From Chondrus crispus (taxonomy: Eukaryota; Rhodophyta; Florideophyceae; Gigartinales; Gigartinaceae), in assembly GCF_000350225.1 (NCBI RefSeq), contig NW_005179166.1:62001-126000 (forward strand): DNA of 64,000 bases. Direction: 5' to 3'. Position 1 is the stretch's first letter. Each line of letters starts with the position of its first letter. Shown piece after piece: positions 1-10,553 of this stretch. The position numbers and the translations under genes are program-made. The notes under the pieces were generated by a model that did not search any database, was not told the origin of the DNA, and was given only the letters and a program-made list of their open reading frames with translations.

Positions 1-2041
1 ACACGTACGCGATGCCATCCGTTGAGGCGAAGGTCGCCGCGTGCTGCGCCTCCTCATCAGTGAGGAGGGGCACGCGAAGGGCTTCGCCTCCTGCATCTCG
101 GTTCGATATGTCGAGCTCCGCGACCGGGGGGTCCGTACTCATTGCCACTCTTGGAGTGGCCGCGAATGCGGTCGCGTAACTCGATGTCGTTCCGGTCGAC
201 ATCGGTGAGGGGGTTCGTGCCCCCACGGGCCCTGCTCCTCGCGTAGTGAGGACAGGGTCGGCCTGCCGCTCATCCTCCCGGATATGGAGGGTCGAGGCGG
301 GCGAACTTGTCGCGAAGGACTTCATAGTCATGCCAGCCCTCCCTGCCGGTTTCGTATCCGGCAGATGTAAACCACACCGAGCGCGGTACGTTGTTCTTTC
401 CGCCGTGGCGATACGGCGGATGATCGGAAGATTGGTCTTCTGACTGCCTGGCAGCCTTTGCACAGTTTCGGATACTGTGGCACGGGTTGCCGGTGGAAGT
501 CCCCGCACGAAGTAGTGCGCGAGGGACAGATCGGAGAATACTGCCGTGCATCGGAACGCGGCAGTTTCGAGTCGGTCAGCAAACGTGCTTTCCGTCTCAT
601 GCGATTGCTGTCGCGCCGTAGCGACAGCATCGTACGCTTCACCTAACATGTAGTCCGTGTGTAGCGTTCCAAGAATTGATTAATGAGCCCCGGCCAGCTC
701 ACGTCGTCGTGGAGCTGGCCGGCGCGGAGGCCACGCATCGTATAACTCGTATACAGGCGCTCCGCGTCGCCCTCGAGGAAGTGCGCGAGGACTCGTATCG
801 CAACACCTTCGGTCAAGGGTTGCGAGTTGAAGGTGATCTGGATACACTTCAAGAACGTCAGCAGCTGGATCGGGTCGGTACCGTCGAAGCCGCGCATCGT
901 GGGACGGATCCCACAACACGTTGGACGTACTTGGCGATCCGTCCCGCGTCAGCCGAGGTAACGAGCCCCGAGGTGTTATCCAAGCGGTACATACTATAGT
1001 CAGCAACGGCGCTGAACTCTTGGATCATCGTATGTACCGGCTCGAGCCCGAGTTCGGCGGGACCCAGCGTGCCGAAGGAGGTAACCAGTAGCGTACGGAC
1101 GTATACCGGACTTGGATGCTGGGCGTAATTCCCGGCGGGTAGCCGCCCCAGCGAGGATCGACGGAGAACATCGGTTCTCCGGATCCGCGGGCGGCTCCTC
1201 CACGGTTCTGTTCGTCCGCGTACGATACACGGTCCACTTACCGCCTACTTCCGGCAATAGGCGGCAAGGCTTGGGTCTCAGACGCGAAGTTCGCGTCTAT
1301 CGGAGGACGGCTTCCTTCTGCAGTCCGAGTGATATCGGGGCCAGTCGGACGCCAACCTTCGGGGGCGGCTCCGCCCGGACGTACAGTACCACGGGGCCCT
1401 CTCGAGGAGGCACCCGGTAGCCTTTCGGCCATCGTACGTTCCATGTCGCGGGCCCGCAGACGAGTGGCATTGAGTTCGGCGGAGAGGTGCGCGAACGCAC
1501 CCAATTGCTTCGCCGACGGGGAGGTTCGGTCCTCGGGTCTTCTCCCCGGGGTCGGCCTCTCGGGGCGTCCTTGCCCGGACGGTCCGGGCGAGGCAAAACG
1601 GGAGTCTTCGACAAGCACTAACCGCGAGTGAAGCTCGTCGATCAGTGCTCGGAGATTCTCTAAGGACTGCGTCACTCTATCGAACCTCCCTTCACGCAGG
1701 GAGCGGAGTTCGGCCATACATCGAGTGTATACATGGTCCGATACATCGGTACGGAGGGAAGTACGGACTTCCTCGATGTATTCGGCTATGCGGTCGAACA
1801 TCGCCGCCGCTCTTTCCTCGGAGGATCCGAGCGACGGTTCGCCGTCACGAGGACTTGCGTCGCCGTCGCCCGACGGGGCGGATGGGGACTGCACAGCGGC
1901 CGGACTCGGATCCGCCGCTTCGGAGCGGATCGAGGGCTCGACCTCTTGGCTCATCTCGACGCGATCAGTCGCGGAGGGAAGCGGAAGTCTTCTGGGAGAT
2001 CGAACTCCAGGGTCTTCTAGGTCGGGAGACCACTGTAGCAT
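1..2041 (-). pseudogene. LTR-retrotransposon gag (Ty3/gypsy-like), frameshifted, runs off left edge
   Basis: Minus-strand gag region next to the LTR at 2034-2718. An open stretch from about 2041 to 1238 encodes a Ser/Pro-rich leader, then a likely coiled coil (around FDRIAEYIEEVRTSLR). After a frame change near 900-1000 comes a capsid-like segment at 643-897 (RGFDGTDPIQLLTFLKC, FLEGDAERLY, SWPGLINQFLERY) typical of retrotransposon gag. A further frame shift gives LGEAYDAVATARQQSHETE and FADRLETAAFR down to about 330. A last readable stretch (STDPPVAELDIS, PLLTDEEAQHAATFAS) reaches position 1. The first ATG (2041) lies in the last bases of the LTR. Protease, RT and integrase, if present, are outside the window. 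At least two frameshifts make this copy non-functional. Gypsy affiliation is inferred from gag alone. Confidence 0.7.
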
Positions 2042-2422
2042 AAACACCGCCAGCGATAGGGGTGTATGCACAGTTCGACCGAGACCCTTGACGATCGGGA
2101 AGACGGGGGTGAAGCGGGAAACCAGCTAACGGCACCGGGCAGCGAGCTCGGGTAGCGTGGTAGAGCGGGACGGGGAGGACGCGGACACGCGCGAGCGGTT
2201 CGACGCCTCTACGCCCCGGCGCGGTACTGGGTAATGATCCAGTACCGACGGGCGGAGGCGGAGCCGGCTCGTGGGCGTGCCGCGCGCGTCCTCAACCCGA
2301 GCTCTGTGCGGCTCTAGGGTAATTAGCGAGCGTTACCTTAGAATAAGCGGGAACTCAGACCTTGACGGTTGGTGGGTGACAAGTCCGTGCTTGTCCCCCT
2401 CCACCGCCGTCGGTCTGCTTCA

Positions 2423-2695
2423 TATTTAAATATACAAAACGATCTACATTAACACTACAGTACGGAGGTACTGTAGCGGGCTACTGTAGTGCAGATCGGA
2501 CCGCACTGTACTACTGTCAGCCATCGGGGCTGACAGTACACGTGTGTGCGCGTGCTTCCTTCGCGCGCGGTACACATGTACACGTGTGCACGCGTGTGCC
2601 CTGTACCCGAGGGGTACACGTGGCCACGCGTGGTAGTACTGTAGAGCGTCGGGCTCTACAGTATTGGATCCCGATGTTGATCTTATCTAAATAAA
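2423..2695. promoter_or_regulatory. LTR core: TATA-like palindrome and AATAAA
   Basis: TATTTAAATA at 2423-2432 is a self-complementary TATA-like box usable in either direction. AATAAA at 2690-2695 lies close to the right end on the plus strand (also at 32122-32127 in the third LTR). The poly(A) signal faces opposite to gag, so this LTR may initiate or end transcripts on both strands. This is an inference from motifs only. Confidence 0.35.
2455..2662. repeat. Four consecutive hairpins inside the LTR
   Basis: Perfect short inverted repeats follow one another: 2455-2476 (CTACAGTAC/GTACTGTAG), 2514-2536 (CTGTCAGCC/GGCTGACAG), 2602-2618 (TGTACCC/GGGTACA) and 2638-2662 (ACTGTAGAGC/GCTCTACAGT). All four can be found in the LTRs at 29301 and 31495, with changed loops and a few changed stem bases. 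Confidence 0.75.
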
Positions 2696-2718
2696 AGCCC
2701 CAGGGGGGGTATACTACA

Positions 2719-4197
2719 AAGAGATGGCATCCGCGGAAAAGGCTGAGATAAGAAACTTGCTGAAGCGAGGAACCTTCAAGGTGATCCTTTGAGAAGACAC
2801 CCTTGATGATGCCAACGTACTTCCAGGTCGTTGCGTTCTAACTATGAAGTCTACTGATGATGATCAAACGAAGTTTAAAGCCCGTTACGTCAGGGGTGGA
2901 TATCGGGATAAGCTCAAACAATTCATGGTGCATTCCTCACAGACTCTCCAACCCGTATCCGTGCGACTTCTGATCGCCATGGCTTCGATTTATGGATTCA
3001 AAGTTTGGACGGCTGATGTCCATCAAGCCAACTCGCAAGCAGCTGAGCCATTGATGAGGGTGATATTCATCAGAAACCCAGTCCCCGAATCTGAGCTGGA
3101 CGCGTCTCAATGTCTACAGCTTCTTGGACCCTTGTATGGATTGTGTGAGTCTGGGGATTTATGGCACGCGACTCTGGATGCCCATCACCGTAACGAACTT
3201 AGAATGGAACCTATCTGTATGGACCCCGCGCTGTACGTTTGGATTGTTGATGGTCTACTCAAAGGTCTACTTGGCAGTTATGTGGATGATCTCATGACAG
3301 CTGGGGATGCTAATTTCAAGTACACGCGAAGAAGACTGCCGAAACCTTTGAAATGGCCACTGATGAAGAACATCCGTGTGAATTCACAGGTTTTCGTCTT
3401 GATATGAGCAAGGACGAGACACTCACCCTTGACCAAAACAGCTACCTGAACATGATTGGGACAATGGGTTCTGATTCGGAATGGTTTGACTTTGCCTCCC
3501 GCCGTATGAAGATTTTCTGGATAATGCATACTAAACCTGACTGCGCTTTCGAAGTCTCGGAGATGGCCCATGTTACGAAAGATATGTTCGATAGAAACAA
3601 TAAACCTTTCATTAAGAGGTGTAACAAGTTGGTAAGGCATGTTCATGAGAACAAGATCAAGATCGCAATTCCGAAGCTGGACAGGGGCTCACTCAGGGCT
3701 GTGGGATTTTCGGACGCATCTTTTGCCGGAAATATGGACTTTACTTCTCAACTCGGGTGCATATGTTTTCTTGCTGATGAGAGAGATGCTGCAGTGCCCA
3801 TTATCAGTCCTACAAATCCCGTCGAGTAAAGAGATCCGTGATGGCTGCAGAAGTTATCAGTTTCAGCGATATGTTCGATGCCTGCTACAAACTCGCGCAT
3901 GATCTGAAGCCCATGCTTCAAAATAGAGAAGTCCCTATTCAGTTGTACACTGATAGTAAGTCCCTTTTCGACGTGATATCAAAGGGGACTCCGACTTCGG
4001 AGAAGAGCCTCATGTTAGAAATTGATGCAGCTCGTAAAGGTTTTAAGAAGAAAGAGATAAGCGACATTGGTTTTGTGAGGAGTGATGATAACATTGCAGA
4101 TGGTTTGACAAAGAAGATGAGCCAACGGACTTTAATGGAGGTGGTACTCAGTGGAAGACTTCTGATTAAGCCAGAAAAATGGATAATTCGGAACTAG
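2719..4197 (+). pseudogene. Ty1/copia pol relic: reverse transcriptase and RNase H
   Basis: The copia reverse transcriptase starts abruptly at the LTR edge (about 2724: AEIRNLLKRGTF, then KARYVRGGYRD, VWTADVHQA, LYGLCESGD) with the catalytic motif YVDDLM near 3280. An in-frame TGA lies near 2790. The frame changes near 3345 and again near 3830, where the RNase H part continues (SVMAAEV, LYTDSKSLFDVI, DDNIADGLTKKM) to the stop at 4195. Gag, protease and integrase are absent because the LTR element at 1-2718 replaced or split them. The gene converges on the minus-strand ORF at 4208-5067 with only 10 bp between. The same arrangement occurs in the intact element at 37672-45081. Confidence 0.85.
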
Positions 4198-4207
4198 TTC
4201 TGCTGAA

Positions 4208-5067
4208 CTATTCCCTGTTCCTCTTCTTACCACTTCGTTTGTTGCTCTTTTTGGTTTGTAGGAGCAGCTCCCGAACCTCCGCCACGTGAAGGTTTTTGGT
4301 GTCATCCCCACCAAGTTGTTTCAATATCTCTTCGCATAGCATGAACGGATAACGAGCAGCGCTATCAAGAATCATTCCGCAGTTGGCATCTACGGCCACA
4401 CAATGGTCGACGATCTCATGTGGCTTGAGACGGACGATCCAGATGCCCTTTTTCATGTTGGAAATCCAACCGAAGGGGTTAGCACCGAACAAATCCCTCT
4501 GCGCTTGCGAAATTCTTCGAACGGTGAGGCTGACTGGAAGCTTTGGTAGTACGACAATAGCTGCTTGGAATATGTGAACAATTTTGGATTCCTCTCGAAA
4601 TATTTGGCCACGTTGAGAGCGTCTTTGGGGTTAATCAATGCGGCTACCCCTTTCGCAACCGACTCCGGGACACAACTACCTTCTTTACGGCAGACAGTGT
4701 TTGGACCGTATTCATGGATTTGGAATTGTCGCCTGTTTCTAATATGACCTCGTGCACCAAATGCGCCGATCACGACCGGGACACCTCGGCTATTTTTCAT
4801 CCATTCGAATGAGTTGCTGAGAAGGCGGTTCTGCAGATCTATCTTCTGCTCATCCGTCATTGTCGATGACAACGCTATTTGCGAAAGCGCAGCCAAAGAC
4901 GAGAGGGAAATGTTCAGTGACTGTTCGCTAATTGGCCAAAACGTTTCGTTGCCACCGTGCAGACCCGTCGCGCCGTAGAGCTTTCCCTCTTCGATCGTTT
5001 TCGTGCTGCTGTCGCTTGACCCATTGCCCACCACCACGCCGTCAACCACAAAGTTGCACCCCACCAT
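4208..5067 (-). pseudogene. Antisense cysteine-peptidase-like gene of a copia element (copy A)
   Basis: Two minus-strand frames overlap: 5067-4453 (204 residues) and 4492-4208 (94 residues), joined by a frameshift near 4480. The first part has a candidate nucleophile block GSCVPESVAKGVAAL. The second has a candidate histidine block IVDHCVAVDANCGMILD and a basic tail (KKSNKRSGKKRN). Both blocks align by eye with the ORF at 43027-44074 (SECVRASFANALHSV and LDHVVVLDAQKGHVLD), which sits in the same place relative to a copia pol. The Cys...His-Asp order suggests a papain-like or related cysteine peptidase fold. That is inference, since I do not recognise a named family. It could also be a non-enzymatic element protein. 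Confidence 0.6.
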
Positions 5068-5669
5068 CGAGTATAGTTACTAACAATCCACGTGCCTCTC
5101 CAGAGATGTACAAGGGCTTGTGTTCGCTGTTCCCAAAGTTAGGGGAACTCGTAAGACCGGGCTAGGAACAATGAGGGTGCACGGGAACGTTGCCGAGACA
5201 ATTGAAGCACGGATATACTGTTTGAAAACGAGGCCGTGTTCAGGCGAACCGGGGGAGTCTCGTGCCAAGGGCACCTGCAAGGGCACTTGGTGCCAAGTGC
5301 ACCAATAAAGTACCACCAGCCATGCCGCTCTGTCTGGAGGCTTGAAGGGCTTGAACGCCCATTAGGGCACAGTATTCGCCTTCCTCAGTTGCTGGAAGGC
5401 AACTGGGGCTAATATCACGTCTCTTGGCTACAGTACAGCACGCTAGTACACTTCTGGCACATCAATTACGACACCTGCAAGTTTTTGTCTAAACAACTCA
5501 AGCTGTACCCCTCTTCGCTTGTAACGGGCCTATGCCACTGTATTTTATATCTGTTACCGTGAATAAACCTGTGAACACCGCCAAGCTCTCAAAAAATCTC
5601 ACCCCTGCATAAAATTCCGAAAACGGCTACTCTTGCCCGGCAGTTCAAATACGACATAGAATAGATTGT
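5068..5669. other. No gene recognised; possible 3' end of the copia relic
   Basis: Contains short duplicated GCACTTGG/CAAGTGC-type words near 5270-5310 and an AATAAA near 5562. It may hold the right LTR of the copia relic, but no second copy is in the window to define it. Confidence 0.3.
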
Positions 5670-5769
5670 ATAATAACTGTGCCATTTGGACGACTACAAC
5701 GTATCCTCACAAGTTGGAACAGCTTCTACTCTCGGGTCTTGGGATGCACAGGCGCTCAAAAGGGCAAAA

Positions 5770-6582
5770 ATGGGAAAAGGGAAGCAACTGAGCACAGAAG
5801 AGCAAGCTGTAATTGTGGCATTATCAAAAGAAGGCAAATCGATTTATGCCATTTCCAAGCAAACGAAAAGATCGAGAGATGTTATATCTAAACTTTTATC
5901 GTCCCCAGCGCAGTATGGGAAGAGATATGGTAACGCTGGTAATGCTAAAATCAGTGAGCACACTCGACGTCATATGTTAAGAGAAGCATCAGAGGGAGAG
6001 TCATCCGCTTCTGACATAAAAAGAGCGCTACAGCTCCCAATCAAGGCCCGAAGCGTACGTCAAATACGTGCCTCTTCCAGTAATTTAAAGTATATTAAGC
6101 AAGAATGCGTTCCGCCTCTGACTAAACACCCTTTAGAGGACAGACTAAGCTTTGCCCGAATTAGGTATGCCTGGAATCCAGGCCAGTGGGGCAAAGTTGT
6201 GTTCTCGGACGAAAAAAAGTTTAATCTCGACGGTCCCGATGGCTTTGCTTATCAGTGGCATGACATCCGTCAAGAAAAGCAGATATTTTAGAAGCGTCAA
6301 AAGGGCGGAGGTGGTGTGATGGTTTGGGGGCTTTCACAGAGCACTTTACTTCAAATTTAGCAATTTTACGCGGTAATCAGAACTCTATGGATAATATCAA
6401 GACTATGGAAGACTATCTTTTACCTTTTTCAAGCCGTGTGTTTACGTCAAGTTGGATTTATCAACAGGATAACGCTGCTATTCACAAGAGCAAGTTGACA
6501 ATGGAATGGTTCAAGAAGGAAAAAATCGTGCTGCTGCCGTGGCCTGCAAGTGGCCCGGATCTGAACCCAATTGAGAACATAT
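5770..6582 (+). pseudogene. Tc1-like transposase, N-terminal and most of the catalytic part (5' portion of split gene)
   Basis: From ATG 5770: MGKGKQLSTEEQAVIVALSK begins a helix-turn-helix region with a second HTH-like part to about 6100. Then comes the first catalytic Asp in VVFSDEKKFNLDGPDG (about 6205). A stop at 6289 and a frame change near 6320 precede the second Asp (YQQDNAAIHKSK, about 6465) and PWPASGPDLNPIEN with the final Glu at about 6575. Asp and Glu are 34 residues apart (DD34E, the Tc1 pattern). The gene is cut right after this by the piggyBac-like element at 6583 and resumes at 10443. Terminal inverted repeats were not identified. Confidence 0.85.
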
Positions 6583-6605
6583 CTCTAGTATTTCTTTCTA
6601 TTGTT

Positions 6606-6819
6606 CCATATATGGAACACAGCACTTCAACAGCCCGTACTACATCAGAAAAAATGTATTTTCGGATGCCCCTCTGCTTACCCCTTCTCCTCCTAACGTA
6701 GAACAAGATGTCAAAAGTTGAAGCTCGTTGCTCAAAGTAAACCGAACCATCTCGAGGATGAAAGTTAGGCGGAATCTGTGCGCGCTATAAGCGATTTCAG
6801 TCAATGGTTCCATATATGG
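6606..6819. repeat. Subterminal CCATATATGG palindromes, left end
   Basis: CCATATATGG occurs at 6606-6615 and 6810-6819 inside the left end of the piggyBac-like element. Matching copies sit near its right end at 10347-10356 (one mismatch) and 10410-10419. Subterminal repeats of this kind commonly bind transposase; that role is inferred. Confidence 0.6.
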
Positions 6820-6931
6820 ATCCATGGAAAAGTACAGAAATTAAGTAATTACTGGGCCGGAATCTTGCGCACGTTATACATTGATCCCGATACCACTATG
6901 ATTTTCTTTCAATTGCCTTGCAGCTTTATGG

Positions 6932-9900
6932 TTATTCTTGTTCAGCCGGTAGATGTTCGCATATGGTTGTGGAACTGTGGGAAACAGGTTTGGGAGTACT
7001 TCGAGGCTTCAGCACTGTACCTGAATGCCACAGCTCTGTGCAACGTTTTTGCAACCCAGGGTAGATGTGCACGCAAAGATGTACATCACATTGCACACAT
7101 TTATAAGTGGTTCGGTGCCCTCGCCACACTTGTGAATCTCCAGAGGCGCGATGCATGCCACAGAGGGCACAGTACTGCTGTGTCACCTGTTGTTTCAGCG
7201 TATGATCTCGCACGGACAATCGCAATCTCTTCCCATTCTCACTATTAAAGAACAATATTCTCTTTTTCTTTCGTCTTTTCGCCAGTTCGGAAAGCCTTTG
7301 CCGTTCAGTCCCGCCAATAGCTTCCTCTTCTTCATCAGGTCCCTCGGGTGCAACATCTACAGATTCCGCATACACTAATAATTGTTTGCATAGATCGTAA
7401 ATGAAATCAGCCATGGACTGCGTGGTGTTCAACGCATGCCTAAGAGCCCTCAAGCTCTGGAACGATTCGTTGTTTTCAAAAAGCTCTCGTCTCTTGTGCA
7501 TTCTCCATGCAATAAATGAGTTAATCGCTACTGTCTTTAGGGTCTGCAACACAATATTTTGCTCCCATTTAAGTGCAGATGTAGAACACCTCAGTATAGC
7601 CCTGGCTTGTGCGCTTCCATCCACCCCTCCCTTGGTCTTTGAGTAAAGACTTTGGGAGCAGTGCTTGAACAGTTTTACGGGAGGAAAGGGGTCCCGTTCC
7701 TTCACGTATGCATTAACTAAATGCCAAAACGGTAATCGAAGACGTAAAGTATTACGAGTGGCACTGTCGGAGAATTCAGGTGGATGAGGATCTGGAAGAT
7801 GGGCCCAGGCAACAAGTATGCCGGCTACACTGGCGAGCGCTTCATGGCAAGTATCCAAATATCTTGAGGGCAATAAACGACCGCAGTAAAAAGAACACCA
7901 GATTCTGTTGCTGCGACATAAACCACGTAGTTCACAGATAAAACAACCATTTGGTACAGTAGTTGGGCGGCATGCTCTTTAGGTATTAGAGACAGGAAAG
8001 ACGGCTCACCCACTTTACATTTCATAACATCCACTGTGGCATTCTGCATGTTGCGATCAAGACTGCTCTCCGCGACATTAGTCTTAATTTCAACGGATGC
8101 AAGTGTACTGGACTCTGCACTGTCGGTTTCACGCTTAAACCCAATCGCTTCGAAATGTATCAGCGCAAGCCCGTCAGGAGAGCATGCTAGCCATTCTTCC
8201 CCTTTTTTAGAAAGCATACCGCAAAAAAATAGCGCAGTAACAAATGACATCTTCGACAATGCTGAAAACGCAGCAGACTCATTTGCGGTCCCTCTCATCA
8301 TCTGTTCTGTGGAACGAGATGAGCTGAACCATGTTGTCACAAAAGTGCCAACATGTCTGCCAACAATAGCTCATTTTCGGGGATAAATGGGAAAATTCCG
8401 AGGCACTCGCGTACATTTCTATTGTTCATCAACAGCTTCCCAGAACTTGTCCCTGTTAAGAGAAATTGCCGTAGTATAAACCAGCTGCACAACGCTTGCC
8501 TACAGTTAATACTGTGCAATGGGCAAAGACGTACTTTTCCAATCGTTCTTTGTCGTGGACGGGGGTTTCCGATGGCCTCCAGAGGTGTCCGGAATCTGTG
8601 CGCTTATTGAACAGAACTGTTCCCAGGGTTTGATGCTTGAGTACAGCAACCCAGCTGTTAAAACAATCTTTCATAGCAGTAGGTACGTTGTATAAAAACC
8701 GTAATACTCTACTGTATGAGTCTCTACCCCTCTCTCTCACCGCGACAGCGGTTACAACAGACCGAATTACTGGAGATGAACTGTCGTCCTGGCAGACCCG
8801 AAGCTTCTTAGTTGCCATCCAGATCTCCTGCGATTGTGTCGGGGAATCGCCAATTATGAACGTCCGACGGCGGTCCGCCACTATAGGGTGCAGGTCAACT
8901 CCTCCCACACCCTCGTCATCGGCCTCAACTGCTCCGGCTGGTTGCTTCTCTTGGGAATCACCAGAAGAATCTGGAACTTCTGTGGCAGGTGGAGGGTCGT
9001 GTTCATTTCGCATCACATTTAGGAATGACCGCGCAACAAATGGGTGACAGCGTAATACGTGGTCGGGCATCACAAGAATGGCCCCTACACAATGCCTCAC
9101 TAACTCCTCGATAAGCTCAAGCTTTCCATAGCCCCTGTCCACGGTGACGACTAAACCATGAACACTTTGTTCTCCTCTCCCTTCCAGTAACGCGTCCAGC
9201 AAGCTAGAAACATTGCTTGTTTCTGTCACACCCCGTCATCTAAAACGAACCATTAAAGTTATGCAGAACAAGGCATCCGCCATTGCGTCAGCTGTATGAT
9301 CCTCACGGTCAGCCTTCCGACTGCTGATAGTTTTGACCTGGTTATCGGAGGCTCGTGTTCCATACAAATCGTCATCGAGTGTGGCCAAAGTATGCGTAGG
9401 TGACACAAACATCTTACATGTCGTCCGATAAGCTGCTCTTTCAAACTGAGTTAGCAACTGTGTTTGGTCTCTTTGCGGCCGCCAAATTATACCTCCATGG
9501 TTTCCGCGCCCTGTAGGAGAAAAGGCTAAAATGTTGTTACTGATGAACCTCATCCTCTCCACATCAACTTGCTGCGAACCATCCTGGGGCATGACGACAG
9601 CTGTCTTCTCGAAACTAAAGCCAGTGCAGTGTGAGAAGAGCAACACGGCCATGTACTTATACATTTCCGATACGGAGACTGGCCGCACTTCCCTCCGGGT
9701 AAGTAATATATGTTCGTTCAACCACGTTCGACATGTACGCAGTACTTCATCCGTGAACAGAAGGAAGAATCCAGTCCGTGAGTCGGGTAGGTCCCTAACC
9801 GTGCGCTCAACATCTATACGCTCCAAAGCAGACACACAAAATAGTCTTGCTCTTTCCCCGATTACTTTCTCAACAAATACATCTTCCATCATCACTGTGG

Positions 9901-10138
9901 CCGCATTCTCATTCGATATCCTCCACCCATGAGAAGGATCCTCCCTTCGCCCAGCTGTTGACGGCTGGATCCTTGTCGGCGTTGTTCTTGCGCCTCGGCC
10001 ACGTCCTTTACCCCTACCCCGACCCCGTCCTCGGCCTGTACCGCGTGGCCGTCCGTGCGCCCTGCCCCGTCCTGTCGTGGGTGCTTGAATAGCCGTGGAT
10101 GAAGTGGCTTCAGGTGTGTCTCTTGTCACAGTAGCCAT
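6932..10138 (-). pseudogene. piggyBac-type transposase with an embedded YqaJ-like nuclease domain
   Basis: Reads right to left from ATG 10138. A basic RG-rich N-terminus (GRGRGRGKGRGRG) is followed by the first catalytic block TLATLDDDLYGTRASDNQ (about 9370) and, after one TGA at 9236-9238, the second block GLVVTVDRGYGKLELIEEL (about 9150). Frame changes occur near 8460 and 8340. At 8340-7825 comes a YqaJ-type exonuclease segment (RGTANESAAFS, ACSPDGLAL, ASVEIKTNV). After another frame change near 7870 the transposase resumes with KTKGGVDGSAQ, the third catalytic region, and RCSTSALKWEQN. It ends in a Cys-rich zinc-binding domain (YCALCGMHRASG, YKCVQCDVHLC). The order of blocks indicates one ancestral polypeptide with a nuclease inserted in the DDE region, now disabled. 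Confidence 0.75.
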
Positions 10139-10346
10139 TTTTCTGAGGCCGGGAGCATGCGACACGGGGTGTGTCGAGGGCAGACTGTGCCACACTGAGC
10201 AGTTGGCCGATTTTGGATATTGAACATTCCAGAGACTCCACGCGAGATACTGTACCTTACAAAGTCAGATCGAGATATTTATACTTACGGTACGGATTTA
10301 CAGTACAAGAGGCACGAAATGGGAGGTGTTTCACGGGTCTATGGTT

Positions 10347-10419
10347 CCATGTATGGAACCATAGGGCCTTTTAGAGGTTTTTCTATTTTTGGCCAAATCA
10401 CCTATAGATCCATATATGG
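10347..10419. repeat. Subterminal CCATATATGG palindromes, right end
   Basis: CCATGTATGG at 10347-10356 and CCATATATGG at 10410-10419. These mirror the left-end copies of the piggyBac-like element. Confidence 0.6.
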
Positions 10420-10442
10420 ACCCATAGGAATACTAGGGATAT

Positions 10443-10553
10443 GGGGATTCTAGCGGGAAGAGTTTATGCGAATTCAAGGCAGTTTCGTACTGTAGAGGAG
10501 TTGACGCGATGCATAACGCATGAATGGTCCAAATTGGAACCTTCATTGCTGTA
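10443..10553 (+). pseudogene. Tc1-like transposase, C-terminal end (3' portion of split gene)
   Basis: Directly right of the piggyBac-like element the DNA reads ILAGRVYANSRQFRTVEEL and then ITHEWSKLEPSLLY, ending at TAG. This is the usual C-terminal continuation after the NPIEN motif found at 6575. One base is missing at the join (TGG GGA TTC, where TGG GGN ATT is expected). With 5770-6582 it reconstructs one Tc1-like gene split by the 3.9-kb insertion. Confidence 0.8.

Larger units (their letters stand above)
2034..2718 (-). repeat. LTR, copy 1 (hairpin-rich family)
   Basis: Begins TGTAGCATAAACACC and ends GGTATACTACA on the plus strand, so it has TG...CA ends in either orientation. Near-identical copies lie at 29301-29982 and, more diverged, at 31495-32150. 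Because gag reads leftward from it, it is the 5' LTR of a minus-strand element. On that strand, one base past the LTR, the sequence TGGTCTCCCGACC (2032-2020) starts with the TGG expected of a primer-binding site. The right side abuts an older copia relic into which this element inserted. Confidence 0.85.
6583..10438 (-). mobile_element. piggyBac-like DNA transposon inserted in the Tc1 transposase gene
   Basis: The ends are inverted: CTCTAGTATTTC at 6583 and, reverse-complemented, CCCTAGTATTCC ending at 10438. The sequence ATAT flanks both sides (6579-6582 and 10439-10442). Removing the element and one ATAT restores the Tc1 reading up to a 1-bp loss (ENIWG, then ILAGRVYANS). The CCCTAG start resembles classical piggyBac ends, although the target here is ATAT and not TTAA. 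The element encodes a minus-strand transposase and carries CCATATATGG palindromes near both ends. Confidence 0.85.

Noticed and set aside
1112-2129. Several overlapping plus-strand frames over the gag region
   Set aside because: Gag-like capsid and coiled-coil patterns are on the minus strand. The plus frames are Arg/Ser/Gly-rich and mutually overlapping.
5360-5600. Possible 3' LTR of the old copia relic (contains AATAAA)
   Set aside because: No second copy in the window and no defined ends.
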